Source of the DNA: Neurospora tetraspora
Lineage: Eukaryota; Ascomycota; Sordariomycetes; Sordariales; Sordariaceae
Assembly: GCF_033439725.1 (NCBI RefSeq)
Contig: NW_026944393.1
Span: forward strand, 186,001-250,000
Direction: 5' to 3'
Length of the DNA stretch: 64,000 nt
In this document: piece by piece, positions 23,301 through 34,798 of the stretch
Position numbering within the stretch: the stretch's first letter is position 1
Layout of the letters: the number at the start of each line of letters is the position of its first letter
The notes under the pieces: model-generated
Told to the model about the DNA's origin: nothing
Database searches by the model: none
Seen by the model: the letters and a program-made list of their open reading frames with translations, nothing else
Translations under genes and position numbers: made by a program

Positions 23301-23564
23301 TCGAATTTTGATTTTTATCGTCGAAGTAGACCGAAGTAACGTTGGCACAATAAGTCCGCTTCTGGTTTTTTAAAATCGATTTGGGAAGTATTATTATAAT
23401 GGTTTAATTAATTAATGTAATTGCTTTGTTTATTTTGTATAATAAAAAAGGTTGTGTAGCGCTTTAATTCTGTATATAAATTATATAAAAAGATGATATT
23501 TTACGATGTGTGTATGTGTTCTCGCTTAGTTGTTGTAGCTAGCTTAGTAAAGTTTTAGTAATTA

Positions 23565-23586
23565 ACAAGGCGCTTGAGTGTAGAAA
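23565..23586 (-). repeat. Right terminal inverted repeat, copy 1
   Basis: ACAAGGCGCTTGAGTGT followed by AGAAA where the other termini have GGGAA. The differences are G-to-A changes, consistent with RIP. Confidence 0.92.
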
Positions 23587-24220
23587 AGACTCTTATTACG
23601 GCACGTTGAATTAAGAGCCGAGGCTCCAAAAGGTTTAGACGAATGTAATAAAATATTAAAGATGAGGAGGAAAGAGGAAAGTTAGATATATCGGATGGAA
23701 GAGAAGAGGTTCTTATATACAATGCCTATGTGCCAGATGGGATCGAAGCCCAGATCCCAGATGCCAACAGGTGTTGGCATGCCGTGCCATTACAGCTCTG
23801 GAAAACCCAGTGGCTCGGATACGCCTGTCCTGTTGGACCGTGACCTCCAACTTGGTTACCCAACCAAAGACACCGGACATTATCGATCCTACGCTAGCCC
23901 CGAGTTTACTATAACTGACAGCAGCAGCAGCAGCAGAACACACATGCATCAAAGCAGGGGGACGGGACGAGAAAAGGATGGATAAAGCGGGAGGATTTGC
24001 TAACAAATCTTGAAAGAAGAAAAGAAAGAAGAAAACAAGAAGACGGGGACCACATTCCGCTAGGAGTGTTCTCCGCAAGATAGCAATCCCTGAAAGCCCG
24101 GGGAAAGATCAAGGAACAGCATCCTATCGCCGTTCAAAACTTCCATATCTACGAAGAAGCAACTAAAGAGTTCCAAAAGTAGCATCAATGCATGTCTCAG
24201 ATACACCACAACCACCACCA

Positions 24221-24262
24221 CCGACCACCACCGACCACCACCGACCACCACCGACCACCACA
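24221..24262. repeat. 10-bp tandem repeat (CCGACCACCA)
   Basis: Four consecutive copies plus ACCACCACC-type flanks. A plain minisatellite. Confidence 0.85.
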
Positions 24263-26233
24263 CCGAAAAAGAAGCAATGCTGAGACGGCCCCTGAGACTG
24301 CGAGATATCGTGATCGGTTCCAGCGCATCGAACACCCGAAAGCCTGTTAGCCATTAGCCAGAGCAGCTGAAGCCAAGCTTTCAAGCCCTGTCCGAACGCT
24401 GAATGGATGAATGCCATAAACATGTGAATTCAATTCTCAAGCAATGAACGGGCGGGCACTAAAACAGTCACAGCACCGAACAGAGCCATGAAAGTTTTTT
24501 AAGTTTCGGACACAGTCTTCCTTCTTCCGCCTGCCACCTGAATAGCCACCACCGGAAATTCCCATACTTCCTTGTCAAGCCACCACAAAAAAAAAAGCAA
24601 TAACGCCATTTACCTCCCAAAAAGAACAAACCGCAATATCTGGTCGACGTCGGCACCACCGGGCACCGGGATCATCATGCCAGCCACAACGTTTCTGCAC
24701 AATCCCATTCTCATACATACCTTACCAAATTTGGTCGTTGCGGCTGAAGCCACTTGTCTTCCGAAGAAAGCCACACGTTTTAAAGCTCTTCCTTCAAAAA
24801 GTTGAATCCTTCCACTTCCACTTCCACTTCTCGATTCGTCTCTTTTCAAGGGCAACAAACAGAATCGGATTCGTCTCTTCGAAACCAGGATAGGCAAGGG
24901 TGCGGCGCAGGTACGCTACCTACCTACCGTAGCAGATATATCCCATGTCCATGTCAATGCTGCCCATGTCTTGCCCATGTTATGCAGTCCCGCACTAACT
25001 TGTCTGTTTTCTGCTCCCCGGCTCACCGGCCCCCCTTCTTCGGGTTAGTCCTGCTTTCCGGTTCCGAAACACACCTGGCAACTTACTAGGTAGACTACAG
25101 ACCATTCCTTCTTAACTCGGTATGGCTTGCCTTTCATGTCTTCAACACTAAGACCTAGGTTGTTGATAGCACATCCATCGCCTGTCTCTACCTATAGTTC
25201 TTCAGAGGAACAGTTGGCCCGGGATCACAAACAGGGTTCTCAGTCAACACACTTCGATCCATCCCATCCCGTTCGGGCTGGAATCCGACACTATTTGCAT
25301 CAGAGGAGGTGCTATACATAGTAGCCACTAACCCTCTTGATCAGAATCAGACCTATAAAGGTACCCTTGGAGGATAACCCTAGGAACAATGGGACGTCAT
25401 CGGCTTCAACCAACCAACCCTGGCGTCCCTGGGCCGGCCTCGGGCTGGGGCTTGGGACCGAGTGAGTGTCTGACTGCATACTAACCACGTATGTAAGTTC
25501 ACTCACATGATATCCCGCCTGTTCCCTTGCGTGCATTAGTTGCCCTACCTTTCTGGTAGTGACGGCCCTTTTTGATCCATTCATGGCCCATCCCTTCCAG
25601 GTTAGGTTGGCGTCCACATACGGCACCGAGCCAGTGACATGGTTCGGAAGCAGGGACTGAACCTAACTCAAGCATAGAACTTCACATCACCCACATAAGG
25701 TACCTACCTGTACGGTCTGTACCGTGTCAGGTAGGTAGAACCAAAGTCCAAAAGAAGACTTACAGTTACATCCCAACTCCCAACTCTCAACTTCCAGTTC
25801 CCATTGAGCCCGGTATGTAAAGGGTCAAAGCAGACCAGACCCAACAAGTCGGACAAGGTTAGGTTTCCACCCGACACTTCCCCGTGCCGTCTCCCTGTCC
25901 CACCCACCCAGCTGGAATCCTTTCAGTTACCAACAGCTCGGCTCTGTGCAATCGGTAATGAAGGAAGAGATTCCGGCTCCGAAAAGAGAACAACACCACC
26001 ACGGACGGCAATGACCAAATCCAAATACAGCACAAGCAACCAGGGCAGGAACCAACCAACCACATTTAGCGGACTTGGTTCCCAAGGAAGAAAGAACTGC
26101 TAGACTAGACCATGGCCCCCATTCCCATTCCCATTCCCAGCCCCAGCCCCAGCCTTAGTCCCAGGTTGTCCAGCCAGGCCCAAGTGATCTATCACCAACC
26201 AACCCACGATATCTCCAGTCCGGTCTGGTGCTA

Positions 26234-26272
26234 CGCATAGCGGCATAGCGGCATAGCGGCATAGCGGCATAG
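26234..26272. repeat. 8-bp tandem repeat (GCATAGCG)
   Basis: About five copies of GCATAGCG/CATAGCGG in a head-to-tail array within the intergenic region. Confidence 0.85.
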
Positions 26273-27673
26273 GTGGAGGTAGGTAGGTACATCAGAGACG
26301 TAAAGAAGGTAACAACTGACAGGGCTGTAAGGTACTTAACCATTTATGACATGTATACCTCTACCATCAAATGTATACGGGATACCTACCTACCTGACAA
26401 TGTCCGCCACATGTAAAGGGTGATGGATGGCGTGACGGTTGATACTGACGCAAGGGAGACAGACAGTGCTACTAATCCCGGTTATCTTTCTTTGGGGGTT
26501 AGTTACCTAGTCGATGTCATAGTTCGTTCGGTGTGTGTGTGGCTGAGGAACATGGAACTGGAAGGATGCCTGTCGTTCATACTTCCCTACCTTACCTACC
26601 TATCTCCATTAGTCAAAACCACGTCCTTGTCTATGCTCGATCGAGCCTGAGTTAAACCCGTCCCCGCGCTGGATAGTGTATACCAGAGTTATTCGGCAAC
26701 ACTGGTGCTGATGCTGACAGAGCTAGGTATGTCGTAATGCTTTGTTCAACGAACTAACGAACTAACGAAGTCGCGCTCAACCACACCTCGTCCGTCTATC
26801 CTTGGTCCAGTCCGTCGTGGTGTTCCATAGGTAATCCTACTAGTAGTTCACTTCGACAAAAGTGTAAGACCTAGCTAGGTAGTTTCTCGCGTCTGTGACT
26901 GCTTAAACAACTTTCATTAGTCCGAGCACCAGCACCATCCATCGGCTTTTCTCGTTTCATTCCAGTTACCTACTAGGGCTTACCACGGCCTTGGTGACTC
27001 CAATGTCACGCATCTGTCTCACAACGTCAGTCACAAACTCACCATCCATCCGTGCTCCCAGAAATTAGTGTAGGCATGAATGGCTGTACAAAAAGACCAT
27101 TTGCATTGTCTTGCCCTTCCTTGTCTTGGATTAAAACCTTGGATTGGTATGGGAAGGCTGTCACTGTCGCTGTCACTTTGTGACACATCACCTACCTCGT
27201 TAAGGCGCGCACGTTTTTGTGCAACCTCGATCCCTGCCGCACATAGATAGGTAGTAGTGGTAAAGTGCCATGGAGATTTGATGGGGATGGGATCTGATGT
27301 AATCCCACTTCCCGCTTTATGAGGAAAAGTTAAGAAGTCTCGTGCCAAGCGGGAATAACCAGTAAGCCACATAGGTAGTCAGGTACCAGTGTAAGAGGAC
27401 GAAATGGAATTGGACGGGTATTTGGCGGTGAGCAACTGAGAAGCATGTCATCTTTTAAGCAAATTTGCTTACTACCGTCTGTCGTTACCTCCCCGTGGTT
27501 CCGTGAAGAACCACGCAGCAGGCTGCCACTGCCAGGAACTCTGAAAACCAGCAGGTTGGTAATTGTACACCTCACACCTCGCCGCCTCGGATATCGGTTA
27601 GGACGCGTGTGCAAAGTTACACACGTGCCTGATTCTCATGCGAGTCATCGGTGCACGCCATTGCGAGTTGCGT

Positions 27674-27777
27674 GGAAGTTGACTGTAGACCGTGGAAGGT
27701 TATGGGATTTGGGTCGGGTGGGTCGATTGTTAGTTGGGTGTGTGTTTCTTGTTTCTTTTCACATTTTTTTTTCAAGC
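27674..27777 (-). repeat. Dispersed inverted repeat, copy B
   Basis: The reverse complement of this stretch matches 9797-9894 almost throughout. The end with the A-run (T-run on plus strand, 27766-27775) corresponds to the left end of copy A. It lies in intergenic DNA and carries no recognisable gene. Confidence 0.85.
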
Positions 27778-28054
27778 CCGAGGTTATGGTGAATGATACA
27801 GTTTCCTTTGTACCTATAGATGTCAAACTTGTTATACTAGCTACCGTGTATGCTGTGTTCTGTCGCTGTGTTCTGTTGCCCAAATTGTTGATATCAGAAA
27901 GCTCATAATCCGACACAGTATGTATGTCGCTGAATCCCCCCTCCTGCTAATCCATCTGCCATGCCCCTTTTCTATGGCCGGCAGAACACCCATACCTGAT
28001 ATTCAAAAAGAGACGGCCGGGAGGGAATAGCTGCAGTAAAGCTGCGTACCGCAC

Positions 28055-28130
28055 CGCTCGGCCACCGAGTCCCTGGGGGTTGTCGGCTGTCGCAAGCATC
28101 GCTCGGCCACCGAGTCCCTGGGGGTTGTCG
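28055..28130. repeat. 31-bp direct duplication
   Basis: CGCTCGGCCACCGAGTCC... runs from 28055 to 28085 and is repeated exactly at 28100-28130, with 14 bases between. Each unit contains the short palindrome CTCGGCCACCGAG. Confidence 0.9.
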
Positions 28131-28182
28131 CAAGCAGATCCCGTCCGACCAACCTTGTGTGCTCATCACCTTGGGCCCAGCC

Positions 28183-30053
28183 TCAGTTATCTTGCAAACC
28201 TCCATCTTTCAAATCCTCATCTTTCAAAGCCTCCTCCTTCGCAGCTTCATCTTCCAAACCCTCATCTCCCATCTCCTCCTTTCCCCCAGGCCACCCAGCA
28301 GCATCCAAATAATCCTCCGGCAAACACCCGCCCACCCCACATTCCTCCGTCCTCTCATACAACTTCATATTCACCCCCCTCTCCTCCCCCATCCCATCAT
28401 TCCTCATCAAAAGCGTGATCGTCCGGATTCCCTTTTCCTTCTCAAACTGTTTCGCCAGATCCTTCAGCCTCTTCAACAGCGCCACCACCTTCTGGAGCGT
28501 CTTTTGGTTCTGCTCTGCCTCTACCCAGAGCCTGATATCTTCGGTCTTCTCCTCCACGGGATTGTTGCTCTTGTTGTCCTCGCTGACGCTGGGCACTGTG
28601 GGCAGAAAGCTTCCGTTGTCGTTCTTGGCAATGTACAGCTTGCTGAGCTGGGAGAAGTAGAGCTGGGCTTCGGCGTTGAAGAGCGGTTTGTTGCGGACCT
28701 TGTGGGTCTTGACCTCTACGAGGCAGCGGGCGGGTATCTCGCGGCCGAGGCGTAGGACGCGGAGGTTCGGGGACGAATTGGAGTAGATAAGGTTTCCGGA
28801 AGCTGAGAGGACACCAGAGAAGGGGGTTTCTGGGTCATTCATGGATATAGAGCGGCAGGGGGAAGGGGGTGGGGACGCGGGGGTTGTTTCTCTCGTTGAG
28901 TCGCAGTGGCAGTCGAGGGAGGTAACGCTCAAGTCAGAAGAGAGAACAGAGAGGTTGTTGCTGCTCGCCCCAGAGGAGGCGGCAGAGACCGCACTGCTGC
29001 GCCGTCGATGTTGGGCCACTTCGTCGACAGTCAGTGCTGACAAGGTTTCTGGTAGGGCCAAGTCAAAGTTGCCTGGGCAGTGGCAGTCACAGTGATATGC
29101 GTCAACCTCCGACTGGACGACCAACTGCAGTCCACCGAAGCGATACTGGATCACACGATGATGGCTTGCGCTACTCTTGAGCAGTTCGTCTTCAAGATCG
29201 TCGTAGATGCACGTTGCTTGCTCGAAGCCGCTGCCGTGACCCAAACTGGAGTTAAGGGATGGGTCCGACGTCCACTTCGACAGAAAGAGTATGTTATTTC
29301 TCCAGGTGAGATCATAGCGCTCGTATTCGCTTTGTTGATTGAGTAAGATCATGAACATCTTGCGGAGGTTACTGGCGTTGGTAACGATGTCTGTTTGCCT
29401 CAAGTCATAGTCGGGATCGGTTGCTTCGATAGATCGTACAAGGGGCTCGAAGTGATGGGTAAAGCTTGGGTAGTTACGTCCGAGGGATTTGTTGTGGTAA
29501 TCGAGCTCGAGGTCGAGTTGCTGGGTCAAAGGGTGGAGGCGCGGGGGAACACCTAAAAGAGAGATGGAACCACAAAGTTAGCAAAGACGGTTCCTCTATG
29601 CTCCGGACCAAGGCTCTCCCTTCACTCCCAAAATTGGCACATACCTGGTACTGCTATCTGATTGTTGGCAATTTTGTTGAAGCTCGAGATGGCATGCACA
29701 TCTTGAATCCGGACAGGTACATCTTCTCCCAAGCCCATGTCTCGCACATTTACAACTCCCAGAAACTTTAGATTCTGCCGGATCAAATTTTCCCGTCTGC
29801 CAGATCTCTTGTTGTATAAGAGATCGCGTTGGACGTGACTCGGGGGGTGGTAATAGATGCAACATCCCGACGTGAGGAACTCGCACATCTCCCCCTTCCA
29901 GCACGGCCTGGGTGACATTTGCATCTTTTGCTTGTGATGTTTGATCCGGTAAGGATCATGGTCATCACCGCAACTCGAGCCTCTTTTGCAGGGTTTGTCG
30001 TTGACAAGCCATCCGCAAGGAGGCGGAGGCTTGTGACTGTCTCTGTTCAGCAT
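28183..30053 (-). CDS. CCCH zinc-finger protein with EVD...EVK nuclease-like core
   Basis: Two exons (30053-29645 and 29552-28183; 92-nt GTATGT...TTTAG intron, phase 1) give 592 aa. Residues 13-32 form an exact C-x8-C-x5-C-x3-H finger (C13, C22, C28, H32). Residues 51-69 form a second, variant C-x5-C-x7-C-x3-H finger; such fingers usually bind RNA. Further on, FGGLQLVVQSEVDAY (E285, D287) and ARCLVEVKTHK (E416, K418) have the acidic ... E-x-K spacing of PD-(D/E)xK-type nucleases. They resemble a fungal family often mislabelled geranylgeranyl pyrophosphate synthetase. A Ser-rich, probably disordered insert (about 315-395) separates the two halves, and the C terminus is acidic. Nuclease activity is inference from motifs only. 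A TATATAA box lies about 110 bp upstream. Confidence 0.82.
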
Positions 30054-32098
30054 CGTGACGTGTATGTGTTGTCGTTTTTGCTTCGAGAAATGTTGGCTTA
30101 ATGAGCAACAGCACGGAGTTAGATAATATAATCTTCTTCCAAGATCTTTGGCCGGACCATGTTATATATAAGGGCAAAATAGCCTGTTCGTTGGGATGCT
30201 CCAGCCTCCTTGTTTTGCTCTTTATCAGCCTCCGGTATCGAGAGACCAGTTGGCGGGATAACCACGTCAAACCAGGACTACAAGTCCAGTCTGTCAGGCT
30301 CGCTGGATAATGTCGCTGTAATCCTCTGTATCTGAGGAACAAGTTAGGAAAACCAGGTAGTTTTCCACGTCGAAGGCACACGGTGGTTGAGCTCAGAGGT
30401 GTAAGATATGTTCGCTCGTAGAAGACCAATTATTCGCGGGCCCAACTGCAGACTAGCAGTACAGGATTGTACCCTTACTCGATAGTTCTGGTTGATTGGT
30501 TGTAGGCTTGCCAACTAACACCCGCGGGAGGCCCAACGACGAGAATCCGGGGTGTTTCGGGGGTCCGTCGATTGGGAGGCATACAACGTCCTGAATCTAA
30601 GGCTCAATGTTAGGTTGTCTATTTCTCAGACAAGGCGGACTTGGGGATGGTTGCTTGCCTACCAAGATGCACCAGTTGCTCTGGTTGGGTCTGCCTTGTG
30701 TTAGGGACTGATGCAAGTCTGCCTGTCCTGCCTCACGTGCGACTGACCGCGGCCTAGGAATAATGATATCGGTGAAAAATGGAAAACCCACGATCTGGTC
30801 GAAGATGTGGAAAAGAACTTTACCAAGAGAAGAAGAAGAAGAAGAAAATCCAGAAACAAATCTGGGTGTTAAATCCGACGGGCATATGCACCACGGCTAC
30901 TTGCCGGGCAGCAGGGCACGCCTTCCACCTGGCTGCACGTCCCACAGAACCGCAGGAAGGAAGCCATCGCTAGTCAAGAAAGTGACTGAAGGATAGATGG
31001 CTGATTGGCAGCTGGGGGGGCCAATACCGTGTATATTCCGGGACCCCCAATTCCTTCCTTTGGCTGGTTTCGCTCTTTCTCCACAGCAGACCACTTTTTC
31101 ACGTCTTGCTCATTCCCTGACCTTCTCCCTTGCTCTGGTGGTTCTCTGAGCATATGATGGCGGGGTGCATCCGTCGGTGTCAACTAGCAGGCGAAGATGG
31201 CCATCCTGCGTGACAGGAGTTACCGGAGTTACTGGGCGCGCGGAAAACTGCTATCGGCCGACGTATGTACCAACTGATCCATCGTAACTGCGATACTTCG
31301 GCCACGATGTATCAAGCGGCCAGCACCAACTTCAATGCCATTATTCGCTGCGTATAAGAAAGGAAGTTGGAGGAAATCGCTGCCGTTGTACTTGTCTCAT
31401 GGACCGCTGGGCCTGATCAGATCTTGTCGCAGAGTAGGGGATGAAGCAGGCAAGAACGGGTGAATGAAACAGAAAGTAGAAATTAGACTGAAAGCTTGGG
31501 AACCGACTCCAAGACCAGCAAAAAAAAACCATGGCTCAGTTCATCTGACTTACGCACCATGAGACATATCATGGTTAGCAATGAATGCATTCCACTCAGA
31601 GCCATCACAATGAGTCAGTCAGTCGGATGAAGCAGATGCTTTCCCTCTTGACTTTATTGCTCACGGTGTAGTTGGACGAGATCGGTGCCCTGCAAACACT
31701 TCAAGGCGTACGGGCCAGCAGCTGTAATACCTTAGCGACAAGACAATAGGACCCAAGCGTTTGATCCGATAGCCTGTGGGCGTGCGCACTTGCACGTCAC
31801 TGAGGCTGGGAGATTCAACCACCATGAAAAACGCAGGTTCAGTTCGTGACACTCCTTCACTGAGCGTCAAAACAAGTCGGATGACACGGGAGGAGCTCAG
31901 AAGCCACAACCCATTCACCAACAGTAGCTCAGGTCCAATAAATCTCGACTCGAAAATGGCCGACTCACTTGCTCAAATACCGCGCCCAGCTCGCCATAAA
32001 GCAATTCAAAAATTCGTTCTACCATCAACCGTTCAACCAACTTGAACAAGACGAAGGAAGTGCCCAAGTACGAGAAAAGAAGCGGAAACAAAGAAGAA
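30054..32098. other. Intergenic promoter region, no gene supported
   Basis: This 2-kb divergent region lies between the CCCH gene (-) and the hypothetical gene (+). It has a GAAGAAGAA purine run near 30.83 kb and little else of note. An upstream non-coding or coding exon of the hypothetical gene (ATG at 31956, frame closed at 32039) is possible but I found no good splice pair. Confidence 0.4.
30162..30171 (-). promoter_or_regulatory. TATA box of the CCCH-finger gene
   Basis: CTTATATATAAC on the minus strand, about 110 bp upstream of the ATG at 30053. It is a good core-promoter match. Confidence 0.5.
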
Positions 32099-33065
32099 AT
32101 GGAGTTTCAGGAAGCACTCACCGGTCTAATGACAACATGCACTGGGTTGGTTCCAATCCTCGTACTCGAGGTACCATCGAACCTCTCAACCCTCGTCGAG
32201 GATATCCCGAGAGTGCTCAGGGAGCTCGAGAGGACACTGAGGGATCTCCAAGAAATACCTCGGGGGAGGAGGGAGATGGTGGAGGTGCACCACTTGCTGG
32301 TCGTGCTGGCATACGGCATGTTCGAGCTCTCTCGGCTTGATACAGCACTCCATGCTCTTGAGTACTTTGGAGATCGAGAGCCTTGTACGGACGACGAGAA
32401 AGACAAGAACATGAATGTGCTCTGGGATGTCAAAATGACTTTGGCAGAGTTTTGGGAGTATGTCAAGCATTTCAGGGCCATTTTGACTAGGTGAGTTGTC
32501 CGCAAGAGGTCCGGTTCCGCTTATGCTGATATCTTCCAGCGAATCCCAACCCGAACGAGTTTGGAACAAGAACAAGCTGGAAAGAGAGCTCCAAGCTCTT
32601 CTTCGTCGACCCAACCATGTGTCGAGCCGTCTTAGGACCATTGACCTTTGGATGGAGGACGGGCAACGATACGGCAACGGCGGTTGGAATAGGGCTTTTA
32701 CGGATGTGATGTTAGACCCAAGTTTAGACCCTCCGATTGTGCCTAGCAGAGTGGCTGCCATACGATCTCAGTTCGACCCAGAGTCAGGCTATCGGCCAGT
32801 GCGTAACAATCTCAACCGTCCGCTTTCGAGATCGTCAGATCCGAGATTGTCATCTCAGACAAGAGATACAGCACGTGTACTGCTCTCTGATATCTCGGGT
32901 GTTGAGGACATCACCATTCCCATCTACCGGGAGGATCTGAGTAACGAGGTCAACTACAGGTTCAGTAGCGCGCCTCGTAGATCAAGACCAAATTACTTGG
33001 ACATCGCGGATGCGCCGGGGATACGAGAGATTGCTCAATCATCGCCTTGGCAACCACCGCGATAA
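32099..33065 (+). CDS. Hypothetical protein, helical N-terminal half
   Basis: Two exons (32099-32490 and 32540-33065) joined by a 49-nt GTGAGT...TTCCAG intron in phase 2 give 305 aa starting MEFQEALTGLMTTC. I do not recognise the family. Residues 1-150 look all-helical, with heptad-like hydrophobics (LVPILVLEVPSNLSTLVEDI and LRELERTLRDLQ) and charged linkers. Residues 150-305 are Arg/Ser/Pro-rich and probably disordered. No signal peptide is visible. The frame is open for 57 nt before the chosen ATG, so an additional upstream exon is possible. The gene is convergent with the amidohydrolase gene, with 375 bp between their stops. Support rests on the clean splice pair that joins two long frames. 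Confidence 0.6.
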
Positions 33066-33440
33066 GAAGAATAACGGATCAGACAGGAGATGGATCCCTG
33101 GTCGTAAGGTGAAGGTAGGAGGTAGAGCGATATGCTGGGGTGGGACGTTTCCGACAGGCACCAAGTGCTGTGGGAATGAGAAGGTGTGGTTCGTAAGGTC
33201 GCGGGTTGCGGATGGAAAAAAGATGAAGGAATGTGGCATGGTGGAGAAACGGGGAAAGGATAGAAGCTTCTGGGTAGCAATCAAGTTATAGACCTTGGAC
33301 AGTAGTCTCTTTGCCATCTAGGACAGACGCTGATGTCTGATCAAGGTGAAAAATCCGACATGTGAACCAGTTAAGGTTGAGAAGAATGGAAACCGGGTTA
33401 TCACCCTGAACGAGATAGATTCTTTGACTGAATCGGCGTC
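33066..33440. other. Convergent 3' intergenic spacer
   Basis: 375 bp between the stops of the hypothetical gene and the amidohydrolase gene, presumably both 3' UTRs. Nothing else is seen. Confidence 0.5.
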
Positions 33441-34798
33441 TCAGTGCTTGTGCCCATGGAAGTGCACCCCAAACATATCCTCCACATTGGTCTCAAACAG
33501 CGCCGTCTTCTCCAGCTGGGTAAGGAAGTCAGCATCGACGATGGCCTTTGCAGCAGCCTCATAGGGGAAGTGCGAGTATGGGAAGTCCTGAACGACCGAC
33601 GAGTTAGCATGTGTTCTTGTACGACCATCACCGGGACCGGGAGACTCACACTGCCAAAGACTAACTGCGAAGTAGGGACGCCGTAGCCCAATAGCCCTTT
33701 GACCTGAGCAAAGTAAGTAGGGCCCGCGCTGTCATACCAGACTCTGGAGTTCAAAGCCTGCTTAGCCAGCTTCTCCAACGCCCCGCTTCTTTTCAAGAAC
33801 CGATCCTCAATGGCTGGGAAGGCCCCGCCAACGTGAGCAATCGACCACCTGACGTTGGTGTATTTGATCAGCGTCTGGCTGAGGACAAGATCCATCAGAG
33901 CCCGAGCCGTCTCAAAGTAGAACTCGACTCTGCCCGTGGGGTAGGTGGTTGGGTTTGCCACAATGATAGAGGAACCGTTATCAACGCGCATCAACGGCTC
34001 AGTGGGGTGAACGATGCACACATGCGGGCCACCGGGGATAGTGTTGTTGAGGGCCTCGAAGAAGGGTGCCAGAGCAGCGTTACCAAGGTAGTAGCCTTCG
34101 TGGTTGGTGAGCAGGCCGAGGCCGAGGGCACCGAGCGACGAAAGGGCGTATTGGGCTTCTTTGAGGGCGGCGTTGTTGTAGGGGAGGGGCATGACAGCGA
34201 AGAAGTCGAACCGATTGGGGAAACTTCGCTTGAGCTCAGCGAGCCACTCGTTCAGCAGACGAGCAAGACCAACGGAGTAAGCTTCATTTCCGTAGAAGAC
34301 TGTGGCACCAGGTGTTGACATGGAGATAATGGCACGGGTGATGTCTGAGAAGCATTAGTCCATGCCACAACTCATGGCTTCTCCGAAGATATCTCACCAT
34401 CGTCTGCCATGAACTGAAGATGCTCCTGGACACTCCACTCGGGAGTAGGAGAGCCTCCTGTCAAGGGAACCAAGTCATGGTAGAAACTGGGAACCGCATG
34501 GACATGAACGTCAATCCTTGAGGCATTGCGAAAGTCGTAACGAGTCTGATTCTTAGCAGCTTCCTTGATCTCCTCAATGGAGCGGAAGGCGGCTTGGGCG
34601 AAGGGAAGTGCTTCCAAGTCGATAACATCTGTCCACCCTGTTAGCAATCATCACCACCCCAAAGTCGTCACTCTTACCTTTCTTGGCCTGCTTGATGATC
34701 TTGGCGATCTGCGCACTGGGCTTAGAATGAACCCCGGCGATAGCATCACCCGCGAGGGCGAGGAGGCATAGCGGCCTGGAAGCGGTTCTGAGCAACAT
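33441..34798 (-). CDS. Secreted amidohydrolase-2 family protein (decarboxylase-like)
   Basis: Four exons (34798-34678, 34628-34398, 34344-33650, 33587-33441) give 397 aa. It is a metal-dependent TIM-barrel of the amidohydrolase-2 family, which includes gamma-resorcylate, 6-methylsalicylate and ACMS decarboxylases. Visible features are the metal-binding HxH in RIDVHVHAVPSF (H82, H84), CIVHPTEP, WSIAHVGGAFP with a conserved His, and the late Asp in SDFPYSHFPYE. The N terminus (MLLRTASRPLCLLALAGDAIAG) looks like a signal peptide, unusual for this mostly cytosolic family and suggesting an extracellular or vacuolar enzyme. Intron 1 has two in-frame acceptors 9 nt apart. I prefer the distal one (49-nt intron), because the proximal one leaves the CTAAC branch site only a few bases from the AG. 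The substrate is unknown. Confidence 0.88.

Larger units (their letters stand above)
18667..23586 (+). mobile_element. TIR DNA transposon, copy 1 (Tc1/mariner-type transposase plus second gene), RIP-inactivated
   Basis: 4,920 bp bounded by 22-bp terminal inverted repeats containing CACACTCAAGCGCCTTGT. The right terminus differs by G-to-A changes. Nearly the whole body is TpA-rich with CpA depleted, the mark of RIP. It encodes a plus-strand Tc1/mariner-type DDE transposase remnant at 19.38-20.25 kb. A convergent second gene enters from the right end at about 23.3 kb. Between them lies a 9-10 bp minisatellite. Two later insertions, 213 bp and about 313 bp, are not RIP-mutated. It is homologous over its length to copy 2 (40817-52418) in reverse orientation. 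No clear TA duplication flanks it, although TA is usual for Tc1/mariner. The size without later insertions is about 4.4 kb, large for that superfamily. Confidence 0.9.
23587..28182. other. Long intergenic region, no gene supported
   Basis: 4.6 kb of mostly unique sequence with many short tandem repeats: CCGACCACCA near 24.22-24.26 kb, CTACCTACC clusters from 24.9 to 26.6 kb, GCATAGCG near 26.23-26.27 kb, and CATTCC/CAGCCC hexamers near 26.12-26.15 kb. A 31-bp direct duplication lies at its right end and a dispersed repeat at about 27.7 kb. Candidate frames are short and without domains. A non-coding RNA or an intron-rich gene cannot be excluded by eye. Confidence 0.4.

Noticed and set aside
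23695-24335. Possible minus-strand gene just right of transposon copy 1
   Set aside because: Frames are built on poly-Val/Gly from the CCGACCACCA repeat and poly-Ser/Ala from CAG repeats.
31956-32045. ATG at 31956 as the start of the hypothetical gene
   Set aside because: The frame closes after 28 codons and no donor/acceptor pair joins it well to the exon at 32099.
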